A stretch of DNA of 64,000 nt from Mycobacterium sp. OTB74 (GTDB taxonomy: Bacteria; Actinomycetota; Actinomycetes; Mycobacteriales; Mycobacteriaceae): positions 186,001-250,000 of the forward strand of contig NZ_JARXVD010000004.1 of assembly GCF_029892685.1 (NCBI RefSeq). Direction: 5' to 3'. Under the pieces are notes generated by a model. The model was not told where the DNA came from. It ran no database searches and saw only the letters and a program-made list of their open reading frames with translations. Of the stretch, positions 56,582 through 64,000 are shown in pieces. Position 1 is the first letter of the stretch; each line of letters starts with the position of its first letter. The translations under genes were made by a program, and so were the position numbers.

Positions 56582-57501
56582 AAAGGGTCGTCGTCATCGG
56601 GACCGGGGGCACCATCGCCACCAGCACTGATGATCAGGGGGTGGCCCGTCCGACACGCAGCGCCGCGGACCTGGTCGGTGCGCACAGCGCTGAGGTCCGC
56701 CTGGAGACCGTCGACCTGATGAGCGTGGACAGTTCGGAATTGACCCCGGCCGACTGGGACCGGATGGCCGATGCGGTGCATGCGGCGGCCGGCGCCGACG
56801 GGATCGTCATCACCCACGGCACCGACACCATGGAGGAGACCGCGCTGTGGCTCGACGCCACCTACTCCGGGGCGGCCCCGGTGGTGCTGACCGGGGCAAT
56901 GCGGAGCAGCGACGCCCCGGATGCCGACGGGCCGCAGAACGTGCGGGACGCCATCGCCGTGGCCGCTAGTCCGTCAGCCCGTGATCTGGGTGCCGTGGTG
57001 TGCATGGCCGGAGTGCTCTGGCAGCCCCTGGGTATGACCAAGATGGGGACCGGGCTGGTTGGCACCGAGATCGGGGTTGTCCGGGACCAGGTGTTCGTCC
57101 CGGAATCCGTCAAGCGTCGTCCGGCGCTGGGTGTGCTGTCGGCCTGTGCCGCGCCACGGGTGGACATCGTGGCGATCTACGCCGGCAGTGACGCGGTGGC
57201 TCTGGACGCGTTCGTGGCTGCGGGCGCCGGCGGCATCGTGCTGGAGGCGTTAGGTGCTGGAAACGCGGGAACCGCTGTGCAACAAGGGGTTCAACGGGCG
57301 TACGCGGCGGGTGTCGCGGTGGTAATCGCCACCCGGGTGCCTGGAGCGCGGGTAACGGCCGGCTACGGCCCGGGCCGAGCGCTGGTGGATGCGGGCGCGG
57401 TATCCGCCGGTGGGCTGCGGGCGTCCCAGGCTCGAGTGCTGCTGATGGCGGCGCTGGCCGCGGATGTTCCCGTCTCCGACGTTTTCGCCGAATGGGCTTG
57501 A
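56578..57501 (+). CDS. ansA: L-asparaginase
   Basis: A 307-residue type I/II-like asparaginase converting L-asparagine to aspartate and ammonia. The two threonine motifs are intact: GTGGTIA near residues 8-14 and [10 protein letters not shown] near 80-89. No signal peptide, so cytoplasmic. It matches M. tuberculosis ansA (Rv1538c) in size and in lying between lspA and dinX on the opposite strand. It is preceded by two overlapping mini-ORFs, and its stop abuts the dinX stop. Confidence 0.93.
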   Translation: MKRVVVIGTGGTIATSTDDQGVARPTRSAADLVGAHSAEVRLETVDLMSVDSSELTPADWDRMADAVHAAAGADGIVITHGTDTMEETALWLDATYSGAAPVVLTGAMRSSDAPDADGPQNVRDAIAVAASPSARDLGAVVCMAGVLWQPLGMTKMGTGLVGTEIGVVRDQVFVPESVKRRPALGVLSACAAPRVDIVAIYAGSDAVALDAFVAAGAGGIVLEALGAGNAGTAVQQGVQRAYAAGVAVVIATRVPGARVTAGYGPGRALVDAGAVSAGGLRASQARVLLMAALAADVPVSDVFAEWA

Positions 57502-58869
57502 TCAGTCCGGTATTTCGGCCTCGGTGTCGCCGGGTAGCGCAGCCAGATAGTCCTGCCAATCCAGGCTGTCGACCGGATCGGCTCGGGTGATCAGCGGATC
57601 GTCGGAAGTCACGGTGCGGGCAATGCCGGGTCCGCTTGCGCGGGTCTCGAACCGGACTGTCATGACTCCGTGGCCGGCGCCCTGAACCCAGCCGTGACCG
57701 TGCTCAGGGTGGGTGACGTCATCGCCGATCCGCCACGGTGCGGCGTCGCTGGACGGCGTCGCGGCTGGGCCACCATCGGCCACGGGTGCGGGCTCGTCGA
57801 TGAGTTCCAAATCGGGGAACAGAGACTCCTGCTGCACTTCGGTCAGGCCTGAAAAGCCAACGCCGACAAGGCGAATCGGGCCGACCTCAATGGGGTCGAG
57901 GAGCAGTCGCCGCGCTGTGGCGAGCAAGGTCGGCGGGTCGGTGGTGGCGTACGGCAAGGTAGCCGAACGGGTCAGCGTGCCCATGTCGGATTTCTTGAGC
58001 TTGACGGTGACGGTTCGGGCTCCGCGGCCGTCGCGCAGCAGTCGCCGGTGCGCATGCTCGGCGATGGGGGCGATGCTGTCGTGCAGTTGTGCCAAGGTGG
58101 TCAGATCGGTCTGGAATGTCGACTCCGCGCTGATCTGCTTGGCCTCGGCCCGCTCTTGCACCGGCCGGTCGTCGATGCCACGGGCCAGCCTATGTAAGGC
58201 CGGGCCCAGGGTCCCGCCGAGCACGTCGGCAGCCTCCGAATCAGTAAGGGCCGCAAAGGCTCCCACGGTTTCGATTCCCAGCCGGTGCAGCTTTTCTTCG
58301 GCCACCGGGCCGATCCCCCACAGTTTGCGCACCGGCAGCACTTCGAGCAACGGGCGCTCCTCGTCACGCGCGACGATCCGGACACCATCCGGTTTCGCCA
58401 GCCCTGAGGCGATCTTGGCGATCTGCTTGCCCGAACCGGCGCCGACCGATGCCACCAGACCGGTTTCGTCACGCACCTTGGCACGCAAGTCCTCGCAGAA
58501 CCGTTGCACGTCAATAGAACTCGCACCAACCAGCTCGACGGGCTCGCCGAAAGCCTCATCGAAGGACAGTTGCTCGAGCACCGGCACCACCGCGCGCACG
58601 GCGTCCAGCGCCCGCCGACTGGCCACCGAATAGACCGCACCCCGCGGCGGCAGGACCACAGCGGTGGCACCAACAAGGCGTCGGGCCTGGTGCATCGGCA
58701 TCGCGGATCGGGCACCGAACTTGCGGGCCTGATAGCTCGCCCCGGCCACCACCCCACGGCCGCCGAGGCCACCGACCAGGACCGGCCGATCTTTGAGGGT
58801 CGGTCGGGTCAGTTGCTCAACTGACGCGAAAAAAGCGTCCATGTCCAGATGCAGGACCCAGCGATCCAC
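57502..58869 (-). CDS. dinX: Y-family DNA polymerase IV
   Basis: A 455-residue translesion polymerase. The catalytic acidic residues are in [13 protein letters not shown] at the start and LSFDEAF near residue 98; the thumb (KLWGIGP) and little-finger domains follow, with a C-terminal 70-residue extension. Position between ileS and ansA identifies it as dinX (Rv1537). The start GTG at 58869 puts the catalytic motif at its usual place. No Shine-Dalgarno is seen, but TACCAT lies eight bases before it, as expected for a leaderless mRNA. Confidence 0.92.
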   Translation of the reverse strand: MDRWVLHLDMDAFFASVEQLTRPTLKDRPVLVGGLGGRGVVAGASYQARKFGARSAMPMHQARRLVGATAVVLPPRGAVYSVASRRALDAVRAVVPVLEQLSFDEAFGEPVELVGASSIDVQRFCEDLRAKVRDETGLVASVGAGSGKQIAKIASGLAKPDGVRIVARDEERPLLEVLPVRKLWGIGPVAEEKLHRLGIETVGAFAALTDSEAADVLGGTLGPALHRLARGIDDRPVQERAEAKQISAESTFQTDLTTLAQLHDSIAPIAEHAHRRLLRDGRGARTVTVKLKKSDMGTLTRSATLPYATTDPPTLLATARRLLLDPIEVGPIRLVGVGFSGLTEVQQESLFPDLELIDEPAPVADGGPAATPSSDAAPWRIGDDVTHPEHGHGWVQGAGHGVMTVRFETRASGPGIARTVTSDDPLITRADPVDSLDWQDYLAALPGDTEAEIPD

Positions 58870-58902
58870 AGAGTGCAATGGTAGGTGGCTAATGTTCTGG
58901 AC
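58870..58902. promoter_or_regulatory. Back-to-back leaderless promoters of dinX and the S4 gene
   Basis: Only 33 bases separate the two divergent start codons. TAATGT (58890-58895) sits seven bases before the + strand ATG, and TACCAT (+ strand 58878-58883) eight bases before the - strand GTG. Both fit TANNNT -10 elements of leaderless mycobacterial genes. Confidence 0.55.
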
Positions 58903-59109
58903 ATGAACGACGTGCCAATTCGCGACGAGTCGATCCGGTTGGGACAGTTTCTGAAACTGGCTGGGCTGATCGACAGCGGTGCGGATGCCAAGTCGGTGAT
59001 CGGTGACGGTCTTGTCCGGGTGAACGGTGAGGTGGAGACCCGACGTGGCCGGCAATTGCGGGCCGGCGACGTTGTGTCATTCGCCGGAGGCGAGGCCCGG
59101 GTGGGCTGA
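58903..59109 (+). CDS. Small S4-domain RNA-binding protein
   Basis: A 68-residue protein consisting of one S4 domain ([20 protein letters not shown] and [15 protein letters not shown]), like YbcJ/YaaA-type S4 proteins. It should bind structured RNA, possibly ribosomal. A GTG 18 bases upstream could add six residues, but the ATG at 58903 follows a good -10 box at leaderless distance. It is divergent from dinX and convergent with the Ser/Thr-rich gene. Confidence 0.85.
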   Translation: MNDVPIRDESIRLGQFLKLAGLIDSGADAKSVIGDGLVRVNGEVETRRGRQLRAGDVVSFAGGEARVG

Positions 59110-59114
59110 CCGGC

Positions 59115-59564
59115 TTACTTGCCACCGTGCCCTCCGCTGTGGCTGTTGCCGCCCTGGCTGTGGGCGCCGCTGCCGGTCCCGCTGGCAGACCCGGTCGTGC
59201 TGTGCTGGGCCGGGCTGCCACTGTCTGTCCCGACCTTGCCGGTGGTGCGCTGGCCGCTGCTAGTGCCAGTGGTCGCGCTCCCGGTGGTCGTGGACCCAGT
59301 CGTCGTGGTGCTAGACGACTTGTCAGCCACCTGCTGGGTCGGCGTGGCCTTCGGGTCCTGCGCGCTCGTGCTGGTGGATGATCCGGACTTCAACTTGTTG
59401 AGCGCACCCGTCAGAGCGCGAACGAGACCCGTCTTCGGCGACGCCGGCGTCGTGGGCACCGAAGCAACCGGAGTTGTCGGCTTGGCGGGCGTGGGGTCCA
59501 CGGCCGGGGCAGCCTGAGCGGTCGTCGTCGAACTGGAGGAGGTGACCGGTTTCTTTGGCGTCAA
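59115..59564 (-). CDS. Ser/Thr/Pro-rich low-complexity protein
   Basis: A 149-residue protein dominated by Ser, Thr, Pro, Ala and Gly with a His/Gly-rich end (SHSGGHGG). One more ordered helix-like stretch is visible (KTGLVRALTGALNKLKSG, about residues 44-61). It follows ileS on the same strand, in the same frame after the ileS stop, 51 bases on; the first start is TTG. Its C-terminal half is paralogous to the frame at 23096-23299. It could be a disordered envelope or linker protein. No family recognised. Confidence 0.55.
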   Translation of the reverse strand: MTPKKPVTSSSSTTTAQAAPAVDPTPAKPTTPVASVPTTPASPKTGLVRALTGALNKLKSGSSTSTSAQDPKATPTQQVADKSSSTTTTGSTTTGSATTGTSSGQRTTGKVGTDSGSPAQHSTTGSASGTGSGAHSQGGNSHSGGHGGK

Positions 59565-59615
59565 ACCAGATTCGATCGTGGATCTCGTCCCAGCTGCACA
59601 GCTAAGGCCGAATAC

Positions 59616-62600
59616 TCAGGCCCGGGCGATCGCGGCTCGAACGCCGTCCCCGACGTCGTTGCCGTCTGGAAGCCCGGCTTCAGCCACCACCTCAAAGCTG
59701 GTCGCCAGGATCTCCCCGGCGATCAACTCGGCGTGGGTGCGTGCCCAGTCCTGCTTGTCACTGGGAACCGCCAGCGTGACGCTGATCCGATCCGAGACGT
59801 CGAGGCCACTGGACTTACGCAGGTCCTGCAACTCTCGGATGCGGTCCTTGGCCCAGCCTTCGGCCTCCAATTCGGGCGTCACGGTGGCATCGAGCACCAC
59901 CAAGCCGGCACCGTCGGGCAACGCCGCGGTGTAATCCGGATCGGCGGCCACAAGTTTCGAGCTGTACTCCTCCGGCAACAGCACCGCCGGCCCGGCGGTC
60001 AGGGTGCCGTCGGCGTTGAGCACGCCCTCCCCTGCCTTGACCGCCTTGATAGCCGCCTGCACATCCTTGCCGATCCGCGGCCCGGCGGCCTTGGCGTTGA
60101 CGGTCAGCTCGAACCGGCCGTAGACGTCGATGTCGTCGGTGAGTTCGACGGCCTTGACGTTCAACTCGTCGGCGATCAGGTCGGCGAACGGCCGCAATGC
60201 CTCCGGATTGTTCACCGCCACAGTCAGTTTCGGCAGCGGCAGCCGTACTCGCAGCTTCTTGGCCTTGCGCAACGAGGAGCCCGACGAGCACACCTCGCGC
60301 ACCTCGTCCATCGCAGCGACCAACTCGGGGTCCGCCGGCAGCAGACCGGCTTCGGGCCAGTCGGTCAGGTGCACCGAACGCTCATCGGTCAGCCCACGCC
60401 AGATCACCTCGGTGGTCAGCGGCAGCAACGGCGCGGCCAACCGGCAGGTCACCTCGAGCACGGTGTGCAGGGTGTCGATGGCGTCCGCATCCTCTTCCCA
60501 GAATCGCGAACGCGACCGTCGCACATACCAATTGGTCAACGCCTCGGCAAACTGCCGAAGCTGCTCGCACGCGCCGGAGACATCGCACTCATCCAGAGCC
60601 GTGGTGAGTGTGTCGCGTAGGTCGGCCAGCTTGGCCAGGATGTAGCGATCCAGCACGTTCTGAGAGTCGGTGCGAAACTTGCCTTTTTCCGGCGCGTAGA
60701 GCGCCAGGAAGCTGTAGGCGTTCCACACCGGCAGCAGCACCTGACGCACCCCGTCGCGGATGCCCTGCTCGGTGACGATCAGGTTGCCGCCGCGCAGAAT
60801 CGGCGAGGCCATGAGGAACCAACGCATGGCATCGGAGCCGTCACGGTCGAACACCTCGGACACATCCGGGTAGTTTCGCAGCGACTTGCTCATCTTCTGG
60901 CCATCGTTACCGAGCACAATGCCGTGTGACACACACGTTTTGAACGCCGGCCGGTCGAACAGCGCGGCGGACAGCACGTGCATCATGTAGAACCAGCCGC
61001 GGGTCTGGCCGATGTATTCGACGATGAAGTCGGCAGGGAAATGCGACTCGAACCATTCCGCGTTCTCGAACGGGTAATGCACCTGCGCGTACGGCATGGA
61101 GCCGGAGTCGAACCAGACGTCGAACACGTCCTCGATCCGGCGCATGGTGGACTTGCCGGTCGGGTCATCGGGATTGGGACGGGTCAGCTCGTCGATGACC
61201 GGCCGGTGCAGGTTGTCCGGGCGCACACCGAAGTCGCGCTCGAGTTCGTCGAGACTGCCGTACACATCAACGCGCGGATAGGCCGGGTCGTCGGACTTCC
61301 ACACCGGGATCGGACTGCCCCAGTAGCGATTTCGCGAGATAGACCAGTCCCGGGCATTTGACAGCCACTTGCCGAACTGGCCGTCCTTGACGTGTTCGGG
61401 ATACCAGGTGATCTGCTGATTGAGCTCGACCATCCGGTCCCGGAACTCGGTGACCTTGACGAACCACGACGACACCGCCCGGTAGATCAACGGGTTGCGG
61501 CAGCGCCAGCAGTGCGGATACGAGTGGTCGTAGGTCTCCTGGCGCAGCAGCACCGCGCCGTTGACTCCCGCGGAACCGGTGCCGTTCTTGAGGTCTCGGA
61601 TGATCTGCGGGTTGGCCTCGAAGACCTGCTGCCCCTGGTAGTCCCGCACGGTCGCATCGAAGCGCCCCCGGGAATCGACCGGGGTGACCGCGACGATGCC
61701 CGCGGTGTCACAGGTGGCCTTGTCGTCCTCGCCGTAGGCCGGTGCCATGTGGACGATGCCGGTGCCGTCCTCGGTGGTGACGAAGTCGCCCTGCAGCACC
61801 TGAAATGCGTTATCCGCCTGATCGGTATCGACGAAATACGGGAACGGTGGCAGGTAGCGCGTGCCCAGCAGTTCGGCTCCCAGGCAGCTCCCGACAACCA
61901 CCGGCTCCTCACCGAACTCGCGGACATAGGCCGCCAGCCGCGCCTCGGCCAGCACGTACTTGTGCTCGTCGGGGCCCACGACCTGAAGGTAGGTGACCTC
62001 AGGGTTGACTGCGACGGCCTGATTCGACGGCAGGGTCCACGGCGTGGTGGTCCACACCAGCAGGTACGAGCCCGCCATCGGCCCGTCGACCGCCCGGAAG
62101 CCCACGGTCAGCGCCGGGTCCTGACGGCTCTGGTAGACGTCGTCGTCCATCCGCAGCTCATGGTTCGACAGCGGCGTCTCGTCGTTCCAGCAGTACGGCA
62201 GCACCCGGTTGCCCTCGTAGGCAAGTCCCTTGTCCCACAACTGTTTGAACGCCCAGATCACCGATTCCATGAACGACAGGTCCAGGGTCTTGTAGTCGTT
62301 GTCGAAGTCGACCCAGCGGGCTTGACGGGTGACGTACGACCGCCACTCGTTCGCGTACTTCATCACCGAGGCGCGACAAGCATCGTTGAAGGCGCCGATG
62401 CCCATGGCCTCGATCTGCGCCTTGTCGGTGATGTCGAGTTGCCGCTGCACCTCGAGTTCGGCGGGCAGACCATGGGTGTCCCAGCCGAAGCGGCGCTCGA
62501 CCTTGTAGCCGCGCATGGTCCGGTACCTCGGAACGATGTCCTTGACGTAACCGGTCAACAGGTGGCCGTAGTGCGGCAAGCCGTTTGCGAAGGGCGGGCC

Positions 62601-62744
62601 GTCGTAGAAGACGTACTCCTCGGCGCCGTCCCGCTGCGCGATGCTGGCCCGGAAGGTGTCGTCGGCAGCCCAGTAGTCCAGCACCTCGAGTTCGAGGGCG
62701 GGAAAGTTGGGGGCGCCACTGGCCGGCTTCGGGTAGGCGGTCAC
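59616..62744 (-). CDS. ileS: Isoleucyl-tRNA synthetase
   Basis: A 1042-residue class I synthetase charging tRNA-Ile, with editing of misactivated valine. The HIGH-like motif appears as PHYGH near residue 58 and KMSKS as [10 protein letters not shown] near 620; the long connective editing domain and the C-terminal anticodon-binding region are complete. The frame runs back through the leader, but the GTG at 62744 with AGGAGA nine bases upstream is the start. It is preceded by a translational T-box. The synteny is that of Rv1536. Confidence 0.97.
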   Translation of the reverse strand: MTAYPKPASGAPNFPALELEVLDYWAADDTFRASIAQRDGAEEYVFYDGPPFANGLPHYGHLLTGYVKDIVPRYRTMRGYKVERRFGWDTHGLPAELEVQRQLDITDKAQIEAMGIGAFNDACRASVMKYANEWRSYVTRQARWVDFDNDYKTLDLSFMESVIWAFKQLWDKGLAYEGNRVLPYCWNDETPLSNHELRMDDDVYQSRQDPALTVGFRAVDGPMAGSYLLVWTTTPWTLPSNQAVAVNPEVTYLQVVGPDEHKYVLAEARLAAYVREFGEEPVVVGSCLGAELLGTRYLPPFPYFVDTDQADNAFQVLQGDFVTTEDGTGIVHMAPAYGEDDKATCDTAGIVAVTPVDSRGRFDATVRDYQGQQVFEANPQIIRDLKNGTGSAGVNGAVLLRQETYDHSYPHCWRCRNPLIYRAVSSWFVKVTEFRDRMVELNQQITWYPEHVKDGQFGKWLSNARDWSISRNRYWGSPIPVWKSDDPAYPRVDVYGSLDELERDFGVRPDNLHRPVIDELTRPNPDDPTGKSTMRRIEDVFDVWFDSGSMPYAQVHYPFENAEWFESHFPADFIVEYIGQTRGWFYMMHVLSAALFDRPAFKTCVSHGIVLGNDGQKMSKSLRNYPDVSEVFDRDGSDAMRWFLMASPILRGGNLIVTEQGIRDGVRQVLLPVWNAYSFLALYAPEKGKFRTDSQNVLDRYILAKLADLRDTLTTALDECDVSGACEQLRQFAEALTNWYVRRSRSRFWEEDADAIDTLHTVLEVTCRLAAPLLPLTTEVIWRGLTDERSVHLTDWPEAGLLPADPELVAAMDEVREVCSSGSSLRKAKKLRVRLPLPKLTVAVNNPEALRPFADLIADELNVKAVELTDDIDVYGRFELTVNAKAAGPRIGKDVQAAIKAVKAGEGVLNADGTLTAGPAVLLPEEYSSKLVAADPDYTAALPDGAGLVVLDATVTPELEAEGWAKDRIRELQDLRKSSGLDVSDRISVTLAVPSDKQDWARTHAELIAGEILATSFEVVAEAGLPDGNDVGDGVRAAIARA

Positions 62745-62965
62745 GTCAGTCGTCTCCTGTGCCACGGTTCGTTCCAGGCACGGGGACGACAATCTCGCGT
62801 CTAACGCGAGCGCCGCGGTACCACCCCGCTTGCGCACGCCCGAGTTGGGTGCACACCGCTCAATTCTGGGCTATGACGGACCCAACCCGTTCGGTTCTAA
62901 TGAGCCGGCTCAACGCACGACCGTTCTTCCAAAAGCTCCCCGGTGATGGCCGGATCGATGCAGAT
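62745..62965 (-). promoter_or_regulatory. Translational T-box riboswitch of ileS
   Basis: On the - strand the leader contains the invariant T-box sequence TGGTACCGCG (+ strand 62814-62823), part of the antisequestrator stem closed by CGGGG/CCCCG. A long GC stem (GCTCGCG/CGCGAG) follows, then the AGGAG of ileS. About 100 bases upstream lies a stem I-like region (CGGCCATCACCGGGGAGC, GGAAGAACGG) with ATC specifier candidates. This is the known actinobacterial ileS T-box layout: uncharged tRNA-Ile frees the ribosome binding site. The 5' limit is approximate. Confidence 0.88.
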
Positions 62966-62975
62966 GACGGAGATT

Positions 62976-63617
62976 CTACCGCGACGCGGGCGTTGCCTCG
63001 GTGGACAGCTCGATCAGCGCGAGCGGGAACTGCTCGGCGAGCTCCTCAACGGTGTACGAATCGACCCGCCGTACATCGAACCACCAGTCCAGCTGCAGAA
63101 CGCCGTCGCAGCGGTAGCCACGCAACTCCACGGCGTGGGCGGCACCTGGATGATCGTCGCCGATCGGGGTGGTGCCATAGCTGAACAAGACATCGCAGTC
63201 GCCGGTGAGATCGGCGTCCGCGGCGGCCAATGCCTGACCGACTGCTGCCAGCATGTCGGTGGCGTCGAGTTCGGCAGCCGAAACGCAGTGCAGCTGAACC
63301 CGCTGGACGGCCGCCAACCAACTGCCTGCGCGCTCATTGGCCACCGTGATGTCCACATACGCCTGGCCGGCTCCGAGCACGCGCTCCATGGCCCGCGCCA
63401 AGGCCGCGACCAAGATGGCCTCAACATCGACCAGCAGGTACTCTGCAGCGCCGTCGAGCTCGTCTGTTAATTCCGATGACAACGATATGGCGAACCTCTC
63501 CATGTTCGCGGGCGCAGCGGCACCACTGCCAGCCAACTGGTGGTCGTTGTGGGTGACGGTAACGGGGGTGTTGTGCGGCCCTACTGAACCGATCTCCCCT
63601 GCATACGCGAGAAACAT
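62976..63617 (-). CDS. Condensation-domain-like orphan protein
   Basis: A 213-residue protein. Its C-terminal 130 residues resemble the second half of NRPS-type condensation domains: a floor-loop-like VDITVANERAGSW, FSYGT, then LDWWFDVRRVDSYTVEELAEQFP near the end. The first half with the HHxxxDG site is absent, so catalysis as a condensation enzyme is unlikely. The start could be ATG at 63617, GTG at 63623 or GTG at 63644; none has a Shine-Dalgarno. It ends just upstream of the ileS leader. Function unknown; similarity is by eye. Confidence 0.55.
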   Translation of the reverse strand: MFLAYAGEIGSVGPHNTPVTVTHNDHQLAGSGAAAPANMERFAISLSSELTDELDGAAEYLLVDVEAILVAALARAMERVLGAGQAYVDITVANERAGSWLAAVQRVQLHCVSAAELDATDMLAAVGQALAAADADLTGDCDVLFSYGTTPIGDDHPGAAHAVELRGYRCDGVLQLDWWFDVRRVDSYTVEELAEQFPLALIELSTEATPASR

Positions 63618-63709
63618 GTGCACGACCGTACCGCAGATTCCCACAATTGGGACACTGATCCCAAGATCATGACGACGGTGTCAATTACGGGTGAAACTGG
63701 CGTAACTAT

Positions 63710-63738
63710 GGTTGCTAGCAACCGCGCTGGGAACCAGC
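63710..63738. promoter_or_regulatory. Paired palindromes upstream of the edge gene
   Basis: A perfect 14-base palindrome GGTTGCTAGCAACC (63710-63723) is followed by GCTGG-GAA-CCAGC (63726-63738). TATCGT (63739-63744), a TANNNT -10 candidate, comes next, six bases before the GTG. The dyads overlap the probable promoter and are likely operator sites for the gene's own product. Confidence 0.6.
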
Positions 63739-63750
63739 TATCGTGACAGC

Positions 63751-64000
63751 GTGCCCCGGACCGACCAAAACGGCAGACAGCTCAAAGCCCTGCTCGACTA
63801 CATCTTCGACGGCGATGTAGAGGCCCGTGAGATATATCACGCGCTGGGCACATCCAGCAGCACTTACTACCGCCGCATCAAAGAGGCGGACTATCCCAAC
63901 GCTGAAGAACTACGTCTGGTCGCCGACCGATTCCAGCTCAGCTACCCGGATCTGCAAATACGGTTCGGGCTGATGAGCCATGACGAAGTCGTGAATTACA
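63751..64000 (+). CDS. HTH-type DNA-binding protein, cut by the window edge
   Basis: The first 83 residues run off the window. They begin MPRTDQNGRQLKALLDYIF and contain a helix-turn-helix-like stretch (EIYHALGTSSSTYYRRIKEA), then a conserved-looking segment (RLVADRFQLSYPDLQIRFGL). This looks like a mycobacterial regulator whose N-terminus binds DNA through a phage-repressor-like fold. The start GTG at 63751 has no Shine-Dalgarno but follows a -10 candidate at leaderless distance, and palindromes sit directly upstream. The 3' end and full function cannot be seen. Confidence 0.7.
   Translation, partial: MPRTDQNGRQLKALLDYIFDGDVEAREIYHALGTSSSTYYRRIKEADYPNAEELRLVADRFQLSYPDLQIRFGLMSHDEVVNY

Noticed and set aside
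62745..62837. N-terminal extension of ileS by 31 residues
   Set aside because: The extension would be translated from the T-box antisequestrator; the GTG at 62744 has a proper ribosome binding site and gives the normal protein start.

Overview
This window is a GC-rich chromosomal segment of a mycobacterium, most likely a rapid grower (Mycolicibacterium-type). The evidence is the block ileS, dinX, ansA, lspA, an rluD-like gene and dnaE1, which keeps the order known from M. tuberculosis (here inverted), the lipT-lppI pair, a mycocerosic-acid-synthase-type PKS with FadD, PapA, Sap and MmpL partners, mycobacterial-type membrane adenylate cyclase and PucR genes, and many ATGA stop/start overlaps. 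No rRNA, tRNA, insertion sequence, prophage or CRISPR array was seen.

Layout. 1-9.9 kb is accessory catabolism: three TetR regulators next to an SDR, a P450, an acyl-CoA dehydrogenase, and a luciferase-like monooxygenase with a zinc alcohol dehydrogenase. Two TetR genes end inside copies of the same palindromic repeat. 9.9-18.5 kb holds a PucR regulator divergent from mmsA, a class III aminotransferase with a large in-frame deletion, lutABC, and an adenylate cyclase translationally coupled to lutC. 18.5-32.4 kb is mixed: epoxide hydrolase, NCS1 permease, EamA exporter, a ParD-like/zeta toxin-antitoxin pair, a thioesterase divergent from LysR, a secreted serine hydrolase, an RDD protein, gluconokinase divergent from a FadR-type regulator, a YnfA protein, an unusual kinase fusion, lipT and lppI.

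32.5-48.9 kb is a cell-envelope lipid locus: mmpL and sap on the + strand facing fadD, two paralogous condensation-type acyltransferases, papA and a KS-AT-DH-ER-KR-ACP PKS on the - strand. The expected division of labour is that FadD activates a starter fatty acid, the PKS makes a methyl-branched chain, the acyltransferases load it on a sugar, and MmpL/Sap export it. The set resembles lipooligosaccharide (LOS) loci, with trehalose polyphleate (TPP) loci as the alternative. It appears damaged: sap lacks its 3' part, only the 5' part of a membrane glycosyltransferase-like gene remains, the two stumps meet tail to tail, and mmpL has no standard start codon.

49.8-64 kb is the conserved housekeeping block: dnaE1, an LpqH-like remnant, rarD, the rluD-like gene, lspA, ansA preceded by two tandem 13-codon mini-ORFs, dinX, an S4 protein, a Ser/Thr-rich protein with a paralog at 23.1 kb, and ileS behind a clear translational T-box riboswitch. 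An orphan condensation-like protein and a truncated DNA-binding protein end the window.
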